From assembly GCA_029243005.1 (NCBI GenBank), contig JAQWSV010000325.1, forward strand, positions 1-34,096: a stretch of DNA of 34,096 nt, in the 5' to 3' direction. The position numbers were made by a program, and so were the translations under genes. The notes below the pieces were generated by a model that worked only from the letters and a program-made list of their open reading frames with translations, was not told the origin of the DNA and did not search any database. Source of the DNA: Woeseiaceae bacterium (GTDB taxonomy: Bacteria > Pseudomonadota > Gammaproteobacteria > Steroidobacterales > Woeseiaceae). Below are positions 26,659 to 34,096 of this stretch, in pieces (the stretch's first letter is position 1; each line of letters opens with the position of its first letter).

Positions 26659-26994
26659 TTATCCACCTTCGCCGTCTGACGGGCCGTAGAAGACCACCCA
26701 GGCGCCGAAGTCTTCGCTGAAGTCCTCAAAACGATGCACCACACCCGCTGGTACAAAGAGTGCCTCGCCGGGTTCGAAGGGCTTGCGATCGTCACCGCAG
26801 ACAAAACAGCCCGAGCCCGACTGGATAATGTAGATCTCATCCTGATCATGTGGCTGTTGTTGATCGATCCCGTCCGGCTTGTAATAGCCGAGCTCCATTG
26901 TGCCGTGCTCCAGCAATACGCCGTAGGCACGGTCCTCGGATTCATCAACGAGTTGCAGTGCTGTTGCCATCGTGAATCGGTCTGCCATGATCAT
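26659..26994 (-). CDS. Cupin-domain protein
   Basis: GTMELGYYKPDGIDQQQPHDQDEIYIIQSGSGCFVCGDDRKPFEPGEALFVPAGVVHRFEDFSEDFGAWVVFYGP. Confidence 0.85.
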   Translation of the reverse strand: MIMADRFTMATALQLVDESEDRAYGVLLEHGTMELGYYKPDGIDQQQPHDQDEIYIIQSGSGCFVCGDDRKPFEPGEALFVPAGVVHRFEDFSEDFGAWVVFYGPSDGEGG

Positions 26995-27144
26995 TCCTCG
27001 AGCAGCGCACGTCTGCATCGATCGCCGATACCGTGCAGTCTTTCAAGCGGTTCATTGGAAGATACGAAGCGAACGTAATTGGCGCAATGTTCACCACCCC
27101 AGTTGATCATTGGCGTTGCTGCGATCTTGCCAGTCTCAATTTTC
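26991..27144 (-). pseudogene. C-terminal remnant of a class I PLP-dependent aminotransferase
   Basis: KIETGKIAATPMINWGGEHCANYVRFVSSNEPLERLHGIGDRCRRALLEE*; matches aminotransferase end pattern (AATPM..WG...YVRFVFSNEP.ERL). No upstream body. Confidence 0.65.
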
Positions 27145-27291
27145 CCCGTTGCTAAAAAAGAGTCGAAACCAGAACACACCTTCGGCAACAAAGCCAAGCG
27201 CCAGAAAACCGGTTGCCGGTCCGGCAGCACCCAGTCCGTAGAAGACCAATGCGAATCCGAGAAAGGCGAAGGTGACGATGTGACGCCTCAT
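27136..27291 (-). CDS. Small (51 aa) hydrophobic membrane protein
   Basis: MRRHIVTFAFLGFALVFYGLGAAGPATGFLALGFVAEGVFWFRLFFSNGEN*; two TM-like segments; below ORF-track cutoff. Confidence 0.6.
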   Translation of the reverse strand: MRRHIVTFAFLGFALVFYGLGAAGPATGFLALGFVAEGVFWFRLFFSNGEN

Positions 27292-27303
27292 ACGAGTAAC
27301 GAC

Positions 27304-27450
27304 CTATTGGCTACCTTCAACCTGCCCCAACGGGCCGGGTGCGAACGCGGCCTCGATGGAAAACACGATACCGGTGATCAGCCAGCCGGACTCGAGATTA
27401 GGCGTTGACCGGGCGAGGATCTCTGCGCGCACCAGTCCCACCGGATCAGT
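27304..27450 (-). other. Coding-like fragment of unknown origin
   Basis: Minus frame LTDPVGLVRAEILARSTPNLESGWLITGIVFSIEAAFAPGPLGQVEGSQ*; protein-like composition, no ATG, family not recognised. Confidence 0.3.
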
Positions 27451-27868
27451 CAATCCAGCCGAGCGCTCGCAGCGCCCATGGCGCGTTCCAAATCTTTGTC
27501 ACCTCGGCTATCTTGTCGTTGGCACTCATTTTGATTGAATAGACGTAGTGTGAGTCGACCGATTTGTTGGTCGGTGGCACCGGCCCGCCTTTACCGACAT
27601 GCGTGGCATGGTAGGTAGCGAAGAACAGCGCGGTGTGGGTGCTTTCATCGTAGCAGGAGGCATTTAGGGTATAGGTGGCGCCGGCCGCTGTTACCGTACC
27701 AAAGCCGTGCATCCAGTCGCAGTACGCTTGCACCGTCGTAATGTCGACGAGGGGTTCCGACTGCGCGACCAGTGCCGCGCCATCCTCAACATAGTCCTTG
27801 CAGCCTTCCCAACCGAGCGGGGCTTCGCAGGCTTGAAAGAATTTCTTTGCGTTTTCAAAGGCAGACAT
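27446..27868 (-). CDS. NTF2-like / SnoaL-like fold protein
   Basis: 140 aa; AFENAKKFFQACEAPLGWEGCKDYVEDGAALVAQSEPLVDITTVQAYCDWMHGF...DSHYVYSIKMSANDKIAEVTKIWNAPWALRALGW; GAGGAG SD upstream. Confidence 0.75.
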   Translation of the reverse strand: MSAFENAKKFFQACEAPLGWEGCKDYVEDGAALVAQSEPLVDITTVQAYCDWMHGFGTVTAAGATYTLNASCYDESTHTALFFATYHATHVGKGGPVPPTNKSVDSHYVYSIKMSANDKIAEVTKIWNAPWALRALGWID

Positions 27869-27992
27869 CGTTTCTCCTCATGCCTCTTGCATATTTTTTG
27901 GGAGCAGGAATCGAGTATACGCAAGTGCGCCAACATTCAAATTGGATTTCGGGGATAATCCCGACACGCCTCAGCATTTTCCGGAGCACCTC

Positions 27993-28274
27993 ATGGCCAA
28001 AGCAACTGCAAGACATATTCTCGTGGACACGGAAGAGAAGTGTCAGTCACTCAAGGACGAAATTTCGGGCGGCGCAGAGTTCGCCGACCTGGCGCGGGAA
28101 CACTCGTCTTGCCCCTCAGGCCAACGGGGCGGAGACCTCGGTGAATTCGGACGCGGAATGATGGTCCGGGAGTTCGACGAAGTGGTCTTCAGTGCCGACG
28201 TTGGCACCGTGCAGGGCCCGGTCAAGACCCAGTTCGGCTATCACCTGCTCGAGGTCACTAGCAGGACGGACTAA
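27993..28274 (+). CDS. ppiC: Parvulin-type peptidyl-prolyl cis-trans isomerase
   Basis: ARHILVDTEEKCQSLKDEISGGAEFADLAREHSSCPSGQRGGDLGEFGRGMMVREFDEVVFSADVGTVQGPVKTQFGYHLLEV. Confidence 0.95.
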   Translation: MAKATARHILVDTEEKCQSLKDEISGGAEFADLAREHSSCPSGQRGGDLGEFGRGMMVREFDEVVFSADVGTVQGPVKTQFGYHLLEVTSRTD

Positions 28275-28292
28275 TCCGGCACGCCTGAACCT

Positions 28293-30524
28293 TCAGACGA
28301 TATCCCGGGACTCGATATCCTCGTCAGTCAGGTCATGCAGCCTGACTGGCAATTCGCGTATGCGTTTGCCGGTGGCATTGAAAATAGCATTGACCAGCGC
28401 TGGCGCTATGGCCGGTGTTCCTGGCTCGCCGGCACCACCAATCTTCTCTCCGCTGTCGATGATGGCGGTTTCGATTTCCGGTGATTCATCCATGCGCAGC
28501 ATTGGATAGTCGTGAAAATTACTCTGTGCCACGGCACCGCGGCGGATGGAAATGTCGCTGTACAGGGCAGCAGTCAATCCGTAGATGATGCCGCTTTCCA
28601 TCTGTGCACGCATACCGTCGGGATGCATTGCGTAGCCCGCGTCGACAGCACAGAAGGCGCGCCGCGGAATGGCTCGACCCTCGCTGATCTCGACTTCGAC
28701 CACCTGTGCAACGATCGAGCCGAAGGACTGGTGAATCGCAATACCGCGACCGAAGTTTTCGGGTAATGCCGTGTCCCAGCCTGACAATTCCGCCGCCGTA
28801 TCCAGCACTTTCTGGAAGCGTGGCGAGTGATTCAGCAAATCGTGACGATAACGCCACGCGTCCTGACCGGCAGTAAAGGCAAGTTCGTCGATAAAGGACT
28901 CCGTGAAGAAGGCATGCAGGGAATGATCGACGCTGCGCCAGAAACCCCACGGCACATGCGTCGCTGATTCTGCGTAATGGATGTACTGGTTACCGATTCC
29001 GTAAGGAATGTAAGGCGCCTCTTTCGGATCATGCTTCTCGACGTACTGGTTGATCCATGCTGTTGGCTTGCCGGTGCTATCCAGCGCAGCCTTGAAACGA
29101 CTTATGCTGGCCTGACGGTAATGGTCGTGGCGCATGTCCTCCTCACGCGACCAGATCAATTGCACCGGGAAATTCACTTCCGATGCGATGCGTGCCGCCT
29201 GGATCGTATAGTCCGGAAAGGCACGGCGGCCGAATCCGCCACCGAGGTAGCCGTTGTGCAACCGGACGTTTTTGATGTCCATTTCCAGCACATTGGCGAC
29301 CTCTGCGGCAAAGCCGAGTGGGTTTTGAGTTCCGGTCCACAGCTCGCAGATGCCATCATGCAGCCAAGCTGTGCAATTCATCGGTTCCATCGGTGCGTGC
29401 GAAAGATAAGGCACGCGATACTCGGCCTCGACGACCGAGTCGGCCTCGGCCAGTGCAGCGGCCGCATCGCCAACCGCCATGTCCGTAATCTCATCACCAT
29501 TGGCGGTTGCCGCGTCCATATCCGCTTCGAATTGACGGAATATGTCGCTCTGTTCCACCGCATCATGCTCGGTTTCCGTGAACTCGATGGGCAAGCTGTC
29601 GAGCGCCTGCTTCGCCTGCCAATACCCGTCGGCCACGACAGCAACCGCATCGCCAAGGTCGGCCACCCGACGAACGCCCGGCATGCCCCGGATGGCATTC
29701 GCATCGAATGACTTCACCGTTGCACCGAATACCGGCGAGGCTTTGACGGTGGCATATTTCATACCCGGCAATCGGGCATCAATGCCAAACTGTGCTGTGC
29801 CGTCCACCTTGGTAGGCACATCGTTGCGCAGCACGTCGGTGCCGAGAATCGTGAACTGGTCCGGGTTCTTCAGTACCGGGTTGACGGGTAGTGAGAGCTC
29901 GGCAGCAGCGGGGGCAAATTCGGCATAAGCCCCACTTCGGCCACTGCCGGCGTGAGAAATCCGGCTTTTCGCAGCGGTGAGCTCCTCGACAGGCACGTTC
30001 CACGCTTTTGCTGCTGCCTCCAGCAGCATGGCCCGCGTTGCCGCGCCGGCGACGCGCATGCCGGCCTGTCCCGTGGTCGGTATCGACGTGCTTCCGCCGG
30101 TGATTTGCATATTCATGGCCTTCATGACGGTCAGGAAGAAACCATCGACGGTGTCGACCAGCCAGGATGGAAACTCGACATCCCCGACCGCATAACCCTT
30201 CGCCAGCGCGTAGTTTGCATATTCCTTGTGGGCCGGTGCCTCCAGGACGGCAACCTGGTCCCAGTCGGCATCCAGTTCCTCAGCCAGCATCATCGCCAGC
30301 GTCGTGTGCACGCCTTGACCCATGTCTGCATGCGGCACGATTGCAGTCACGGTATTGTCCGGCGAGATCTTGAGCCATACATTGAACACAGATTCGTCAT
30401 CACTGGCGATCAGATCTTTCACCCGGTCAGCCCGATTGCCGGGGCGAATCGCGATGCCAAAGACGACGACACCGCTGGTCAGGACGCCGGCGGAGATAAA
30501 TGCTCTGCGAGTCCACTTACCCAT
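28293..30524 (-). CDS. Molybdenum hydroxylase large subunit, IorB/isoquinoline 1-oxidoreductase beta type, Tat-like signal
   Basis: [127 protein letters not shown]. Confidence 0.93.
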   Translation of the reverse strand: MGKWTRRAFISAGVLTSGVVVFGIAIRPGNRADRVKDLIASDDESVFNVWLKISPDNTVTAIVPHADMGQGVHTTLAMMLAEELDADWDQVAVLEAPAHKEYANYALAKGYAVGDVEFPSWLVDTVDGFFLTVMKAMNMQITGGSTSIPTTGQAGMRVAGAATRAMLLEAAAKAWNVPVEELTAAKSRISHAGSGRSGAYAEFAPAAAELSLPVNPVLKNPDQFTILGTDVLRNDVPTKVDGTAQFGIDARLPGMKYATVKASPVFGATVKSFDANAIRGMPGVRRVADLGDAVAVVADGYWQAKQALDSLPIEFTETEHDAVEQSDIFRQFEADMDAATANGDEITDMAVGDAAAALAEADSVVEAEYRVPYLSHAPMEPMNCTAWLHDGICELWTGTQNPLGFAAEVANVLEMDIKNVRLHNGYLGGGFGRRAFPDYTIQAARIASEVNFPVQLIWSREEDMRHDHYRQASISRFKAALDSTGKPTAWINQYVEKHDPKEAPYIPYGIGNQYIHYAESATHVPWGFWRSVDHSLHAFFTESFIDELAFTAGQDAWRYRHDLLNHSPRFQKVLDTAAELSGWDTALPENFGRGIAIHQSFGSIVAQVVEVEISEGRAIPRRAFCAVDAGYAMHPDGMRAQMESGIIYGLTAALYSDISIRRGAVAQSNFHDYPMLRMDESPEIETAIIDSGEKIGGAGEPGTPAIAPALVNAIFNATGKRIRELPVRLHDLTDEDIESRDIV

Positions 30525-31008
30525 TGACCGTCTCCCCCGAATCGTCATTGCCTAATGCGGCCGCCGCCCGTTTGATGCCGCGACGGATGCGCGGATAGGT
30601 GCCACAGCGGCAAACATTGCCGCTCATCGCAGCATCGATATCAGCATCGCTGGGTGTGGCGTTGGATTCAAGCAGGGCGACGGCCGCCATCACCTGTCCC
30701 GACTGGCAGTAGCCACATTGCGGGACCTGTTCATCGATCCAGGCCTGCTGGACCGCATGTAGCGTGCCTTCCGGCGTTGCGATGCCCTCAATCGTACGGA
30801 TGAACTTACCGTCGGCTACCTGTGCCGGTGTCACGCAAGACCGGATCGGTGTGCCGTCCAGGTGTACGGTACAGGCGCCGCACTGGGCGATGCCGCAACC
30901 AAACTTCGTGCCGGTCAATCCAAGCTGTTCTCGAATGACCCAGAGCAGCGGTGTGCCCGGATCAACGTCCAGTTGATAAGTTTTGCCATTAATCGTCAGG
31001 ATAATCAT
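30517..31008 (-). CDS. (2Fe-2S)-binding molybdenum hydroxylase small subunit, IorA type
   Basis: [26 protein letters not shown] and [18 protein letters not shown]...[21 protein letters not shown] cluster motifs; overlaps the large-subunit start. Confidence 0.95.
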   Translation of the reverse strand: MIILTINGKTYQLDVDPGTPLLWVIREQLGLTGTKFGCGIAQCGACTVHLDGTPIRSCVTPAQVADGKFIRTIEGIATPEGTLHAVQQAWIDEQVPQCGYCQSGQVMAAVALLESNATPSDADIDAAMSGNVCRCGTYPRIRRGIKRAAAALGNDDSGETVNG

Positions 31009-31146
31009 GGTTGTCCACTGGCTCCATTCGCGTGCCCGCTGTGCGGATATATCACTGGGCCGCCCAGTTTACACATCGTTAATTAATAACGCGCCACCCC
31101 AAAATCAGGCTAAGATGTGTGCCACGCGCTGCGGGGGAAGGCCGCC

Positions 31147-32058
31147 TTGCTCAGAAAGATAATCCGTAACCTTCAGGGGCTGCTAACGTTTTCAGCCTGC
31201 ACGATAAATACGATAGCCTGGTTTATTCCGATTTTCGTGCTCGCGCTGGTCAAGCTCATTATGCCGGTCAAGTCGCTGCGTACCGGGATTACGCGAATCC
31301 TGATGCTGTGCGGGAAGGCTTGGATCGGCACGAACTCGCGCATTTTCGCGCTGGGAAACTCGACCATCTGGGACGTGCGTGGTCTGGAGGGACTAGCGCG
31401 CGACCAGTGGTACCTTATCCTTGCCAATCACCAGACTTGGGTCGATATCCTTGCCTTGCAGACGGTACTCAACCGCCACATCCCGTTTCTCAAGTTCTTT
31501 ATAAAGCAGGAATTGATCTGGTTTCCGTTTCTCGGCTTGGCATGGTGGGCCTTGGATATGCCGTTCATGAAGCGATACTCGAAGTCCTACCTTGCAGAAC
31601 ACCCGGAGAAGAAGGGCAAGGATCTCGAAGCGACGCGTCGTGCCTGTGAAAAATTCAGGGATACGCCTACGACGGTTATCAATTTCGTCGAGGGTACCCG
31701 GTTCACCGTGGAGAAACGCATGTCGCGTGGCTCGCCCTATCGGCACCTACTGAAGCCGCGGGCAGGCGGCGTGGCCCTGGCCGTGTCTTCGATGGGTGAG
31801 ATGTTCGATACGATCCTGGATATCACCATCGTCTATCCGGACGGGCCGGTCTCCTTCTGGGACATGGTGTGCGGCGAATTCCGCCACGTGATCATTGATA
31901 TCCGCAAGCGATCGGTCGAAGACTGGTTGTGGATGGGCGACTATGAGAACGATCGCGAGTTTCGTAAGCAATTCCACCAATGGCTAGGCACAGTATGGAG
32001 GGATAAGGACCAAACGATCGACAGGTTGAAGTCTTCCTCAGTCCGGGCGCCGATTTGA
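31147..32058 (+). CDS. 1-acyl-glycerol-3-phosphate acyltransferase (PlsC-like, YihG-like)
   Basis: YLILANHQTWVDILAL (NHxxxxD), FIKQELIWFPFLGLAWWALDMPFMKRYSK, TTVINFVEGTRFT. TTG start at 31147 preferred: SD-like GGGGGAAGG just upstream; ATG 31117 is an alternative. Confidence 0.88.
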   Translation: MLRKIIRNLQGLLTFSACTINTIAWFIPIFVLALVKLIMPVKSLRTGITRILMLCGKAWIGTNSRIFALGNSTIWDVRGLEGLARDQWYLILANHQTWVDILALQTVLNRHIPFLKFFIKQELIWFPFLGLAWWALDMPFMKRYSKSYLAEHPEKKGKDLEATRRACEKFRDTPTTVINFVEGTRFTVEKRMSRGSPYRHLLKPRAGGVALAVSSMGEMFDTILDITIVYPDGPVSFWDMVCGEFRHVIIDIRKRSVEDWLWMGDYENDREFRKQFHQWLGTVWRDKDQTIDRLKSSSVRAPI

Positions 32059-32070
32059 TAGGATTGCACC

Positions 32071-32442
32071 ATGTCCGCAAGCCGCCATTACGATGCCGTT
32101 GCATTCGATGTTCGCGATAACGCCACGATGCTTTTCTTCGCCCGCACCACGCCGACGGGCGATATTGAGGACTACGTGCTGGTGATGCGCACGCTAGGTG
32201 AGGAATTTGATGACACCCTTTTTCTCGAGATCAACGAAATGCAATTTGTGGGCAATGAGCTCATTCGCGAGACTACGATGAGCGAGAATATGCTGACCCT
32301 GCATTTTGCCAACCCTGTTTCCGAGCTTGGCAATGCTTCGGAGCTTATGTTGACGTTTGATGCAACGGCTGATAACAAGACGTCGATGGAAGCTGGGGCC
32401 TTTCGCGTGCTGGGCGAAAAGCTGTCGGGCGGGCACGCCTGA
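32071..32442 (+). CDS. Hypothetical protein, 123 aa
   Basis: Complete ORF with acidic coding-like composition 12 nt after the acyltransferase: MSASRHYDAVAFDVRDNATMLFFARTTPTGDIEDYVLVMRTLGEEFDDTLFLEINEMQF...; family not recognised. Confidence 0.75.
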   Translation: MSASRHYDAVAFDVRDNATMLFFARTTPTGDIEDYVLVMRTLGEEFDDTLFLEINEMQFVGNELIRETTMSENMLTLHFANPVSELGNASELMLTFDATADNKTSMEAGAFRVLGEKLSGGHA

Positions 32443-32446
32443 TCGC

Positions 32447-32673
32447 ATGTCTGCACTACGCCCAATTGCGAACATCGTGATCGGGTCCTGCCGCCGGAGT
32501 CTCTGGATGCGATGATCTGCATGTTCGAATGTGCGTTCTGCAGCGACTGTGTCACGTCGGTCTACGAGGGACGTTGCCCCAACTGCGGTGGCAATTTCCA
32601 ACAGAGGCCGATTCGCCGGCTGAATCTTCTGGATACATGTCCGGCATCGGCGGCCCGTGTTATCCGTGGCTGA
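32447..32673 (+). pseudogene. DUF1272-domain protein with single-base frameshift
   Basis: ATG 32447 frame gives MSALRPI...; adding one A at the AA run near 32464 restores MSALRPNCEHRDRVLPPESLDAMICMFECAFCSDCVTSVYEGRCPNCGGNFQQRPIRRLNLLDTCPASAARVIRG*. Confidence 0.75.
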
Positions 32674-32971
32674 GGCGTCGTACAGCCTGTATCTCGTTCG
32701 CTGCAACGATGGCAGCCTGTACACTGGGATTGCGACCGACATTGCACGACGACTGAAAGAACACGCGGATTCCCGCCGAGGTGCAAAATACCTGCGAGGC
32801 AAGGCGCCGCTAACGCTCGTATTCGAGCGAGAGCTCGGTGACCGGAGCGTGGCCACCAAGGTGGAGCATCAGGTTAAAAAACTGCCGCGACATGAAAAGT
32901 CGGACACGACGATCCTGTCGGCGCGTATCGAGGACGTACTCGCGTCCATCGAATCCGCTAGTAAAGAATAA
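32657..32971 (+). CDS. GIY-YIG nuclease superfamily protein (YhbQ/UPF0213-like)
   Basis: ASYSLYLVRCNDGSLYTGIATDIARRLKEHADSRRGAKYLRGKAPLTLVFERELGDRSVATKVEHQVKKL. Confidence 0.92.
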   Translation: MLSVAEASYSLYLVRCNDGSLYTGIATDIARRLKEHADSRRGAKYLRGKAPLTLVFERELGDRSVATKVEHQVKKLPRHEKSDTTILSARIEDVLASIESASKE

Positions 32972-34007
32972 TAGGCTGACCGAAGGGCGGCAGCTCCATG
33001 CTTACTGCGCCATTCGTCTCTGCGACCAGCTTGTCGAGCCAGCCAGCCGTACGAACGACCTTGTCGAGCAGGTCGGGCATAAGTCTGACTTCACCTAATG
33101 GCATCGCGTAGTCATCGTGGTGAATGGCGATCACTCTCGAAGCGTCAGTGGCTTTTACGGTTTCATTCCAATAGCTGCGGGTGTATTCCTCACCAAGACC
33201 GGTCAGCCCTCCAATTCCCAACATCACGATATCGATATCTTCGCTTACCAGCTTATTCTCGACAAAGCCGGCACTCCCCTGGACCAGCGTTGATCCGCGT
33301 GGATGTGTAATGACGATTGACCATGCGACGCCCGTTCGATATTTAGAGATCTTGGCGGGCTGCCGCAGCGGACGTTCGATGATGCCCGGGAATACTTCCT
33401 GCTCATCCCAACCGATGGGTGCATGCACGGAGGAAATCAGCTTGACTGTGAAGTTACCGAAATGTCTCGTCTCGCCATCTGCAAGTATCTGGTACTGGTC
33501 GACCGGCACGTCAGCGCCACGCACGATATTGGCTGTCGACTCTGATCCCAGGACGACGGCGCTCGAGCGATTTGCAACGTGCCCGATATCCATCGCGTGG
33601 TCGAAATGTGAGTGGACCGGCACGATAGCAGCCAGCCTGGTGATCCCGAACGTGGACATCGCATAGTTGATCGTGGCGACATCGGATTTCACGCGTCGTA
33701 AACCGAGTGCATCGAGAGGGTTCAACCGCGTAAACGCACCATCGATCAGGATCTGGGTTTCACCATCGTCGAACAACAGCGTCGTTGTTCCGAACCACGT
33801 GGCAGTTACGGCTTCGCCGGGTTCCGTCGCGATGAGGGAATAGGGCCAGCCGATGTCGTCAAGCGAGTCGCGGATCTGCCACATTCGCCACAGTAAGAGA
33901 GATAATAATAGTGCGACGCTAGCGAGAACGAGGACAGCATTACGAATCCACCGAAAGAGTTGTTCGGTCGAAATCGTTTGAGTCAGAAAGGCGCGCAGCT
34001 TCGCCAT
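32958..34007 (-). CDS. Membrane-anchored MBL-fold metallo-hydrolase
   Basis: N-terminal TM (AVLVLASVALLLSLLLW); TATWFGTTTLLFDDGETQILIDGAFTR, VPVHSHFDHAMDIG (HxHxDH), VIAIHHDDYAMPLG. Confidence 0.88.
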   Translation of the reverse strand: MAKLRAFLTQTISTEQLFRWIRNAVLVLASVALLLSLLLWRMWQIRDSLDDIGWPYSLIATEPGEAVTATWFGTTTLLFDDGETQILIDGAFTRLNPLDALGLRRVKSDVATINYAMSTFGITRLAAIVPVHSHFDHAMDIGHVANRSSAVVLGSESTANIVRGADVPVDQYQILADGETRHFGNFTVKLISSVHAPIGWDEQEVFPGIIERPLRQPAKISKYRTGVAWSIVITHPRGSTLVQGSAGFVENKLVSEDIDIVMLGIGGLTGLGEEYTRSYWNETVKATDASRVIAIHHDDYAMPLGEVRLMPDLLDKVVRTAGWLDKLVAETNGAVSMELPPFGQPIILY

Positions 34008-34096
34008 TACGTAGGTAAGTATAACGGAGGATCGGGCGACCCGATCCAGTGGCGAGGTTATAAATCAGGAAAAGCTGAGTTGCGCGATTCGCTTGA

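Noticed and set aside
1-34096. CRISPR arrays, tRNA/rRNA genes, transposases, integrases, phage genes, defence islands
   Set aside because: None recognised: no regularly spaced direct repeats, no tRNA T-loop/acceptor pattern, and no mobile-element or defence proteins among the ORFs.

Overview
34.1-kb bacterial chromosomal window, probably gammaproteobacterial from gene content (inference). No rRNA, tRNA, CRISPR array or complete mobile element was recognised. Main blocks: (1) two paralogous PQQ-dependent dehydrogenases (one truncated by the window start) flanking a plus-strand set of DapA-family lyase, atypical SDR, hydantoinase/dihydropyrimidinase and Asp/Glu/hydantoin racemase, plus a minus-strand set of Tat-exported MalY/PatB-like PLP enzyme, cytochrome c and PQQ dehydrogenase; (2) methionine-salvage genes mtnB-mtnC-mtnD in an apparent operon with a LysE-family exporter, and mtnA about 12 kb away; (3) a PadR / membrane-fusion protein / RND efflux locus; (4) housekeeping and accessory genes (threonine dehydratase, folD, tpm-like, cupin, parvulin, IorAB-type molybdenum hydroxylase, acyltransferase, GIY-YIG, MBL-fold). 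The most unusual property is a high density of gene remnants hidden between intact genes: an AGCS symporter N-terminus, a lipoprotein N-terminus, a sulfatase start fused in frame to a sulfatase end, a class II aldolase N-terminus ATGA-coupled to mtnA, an aminotransferase C-terminus, a probable FAD-oxidase C-terminus, a frameshifted DUF1272 gene, and two otherwise intact long genes (RND pump, choice-of-anchor-H-like protein) each split by one in-frame TAG. All family names come from motif recognition by eye; no database search was run.
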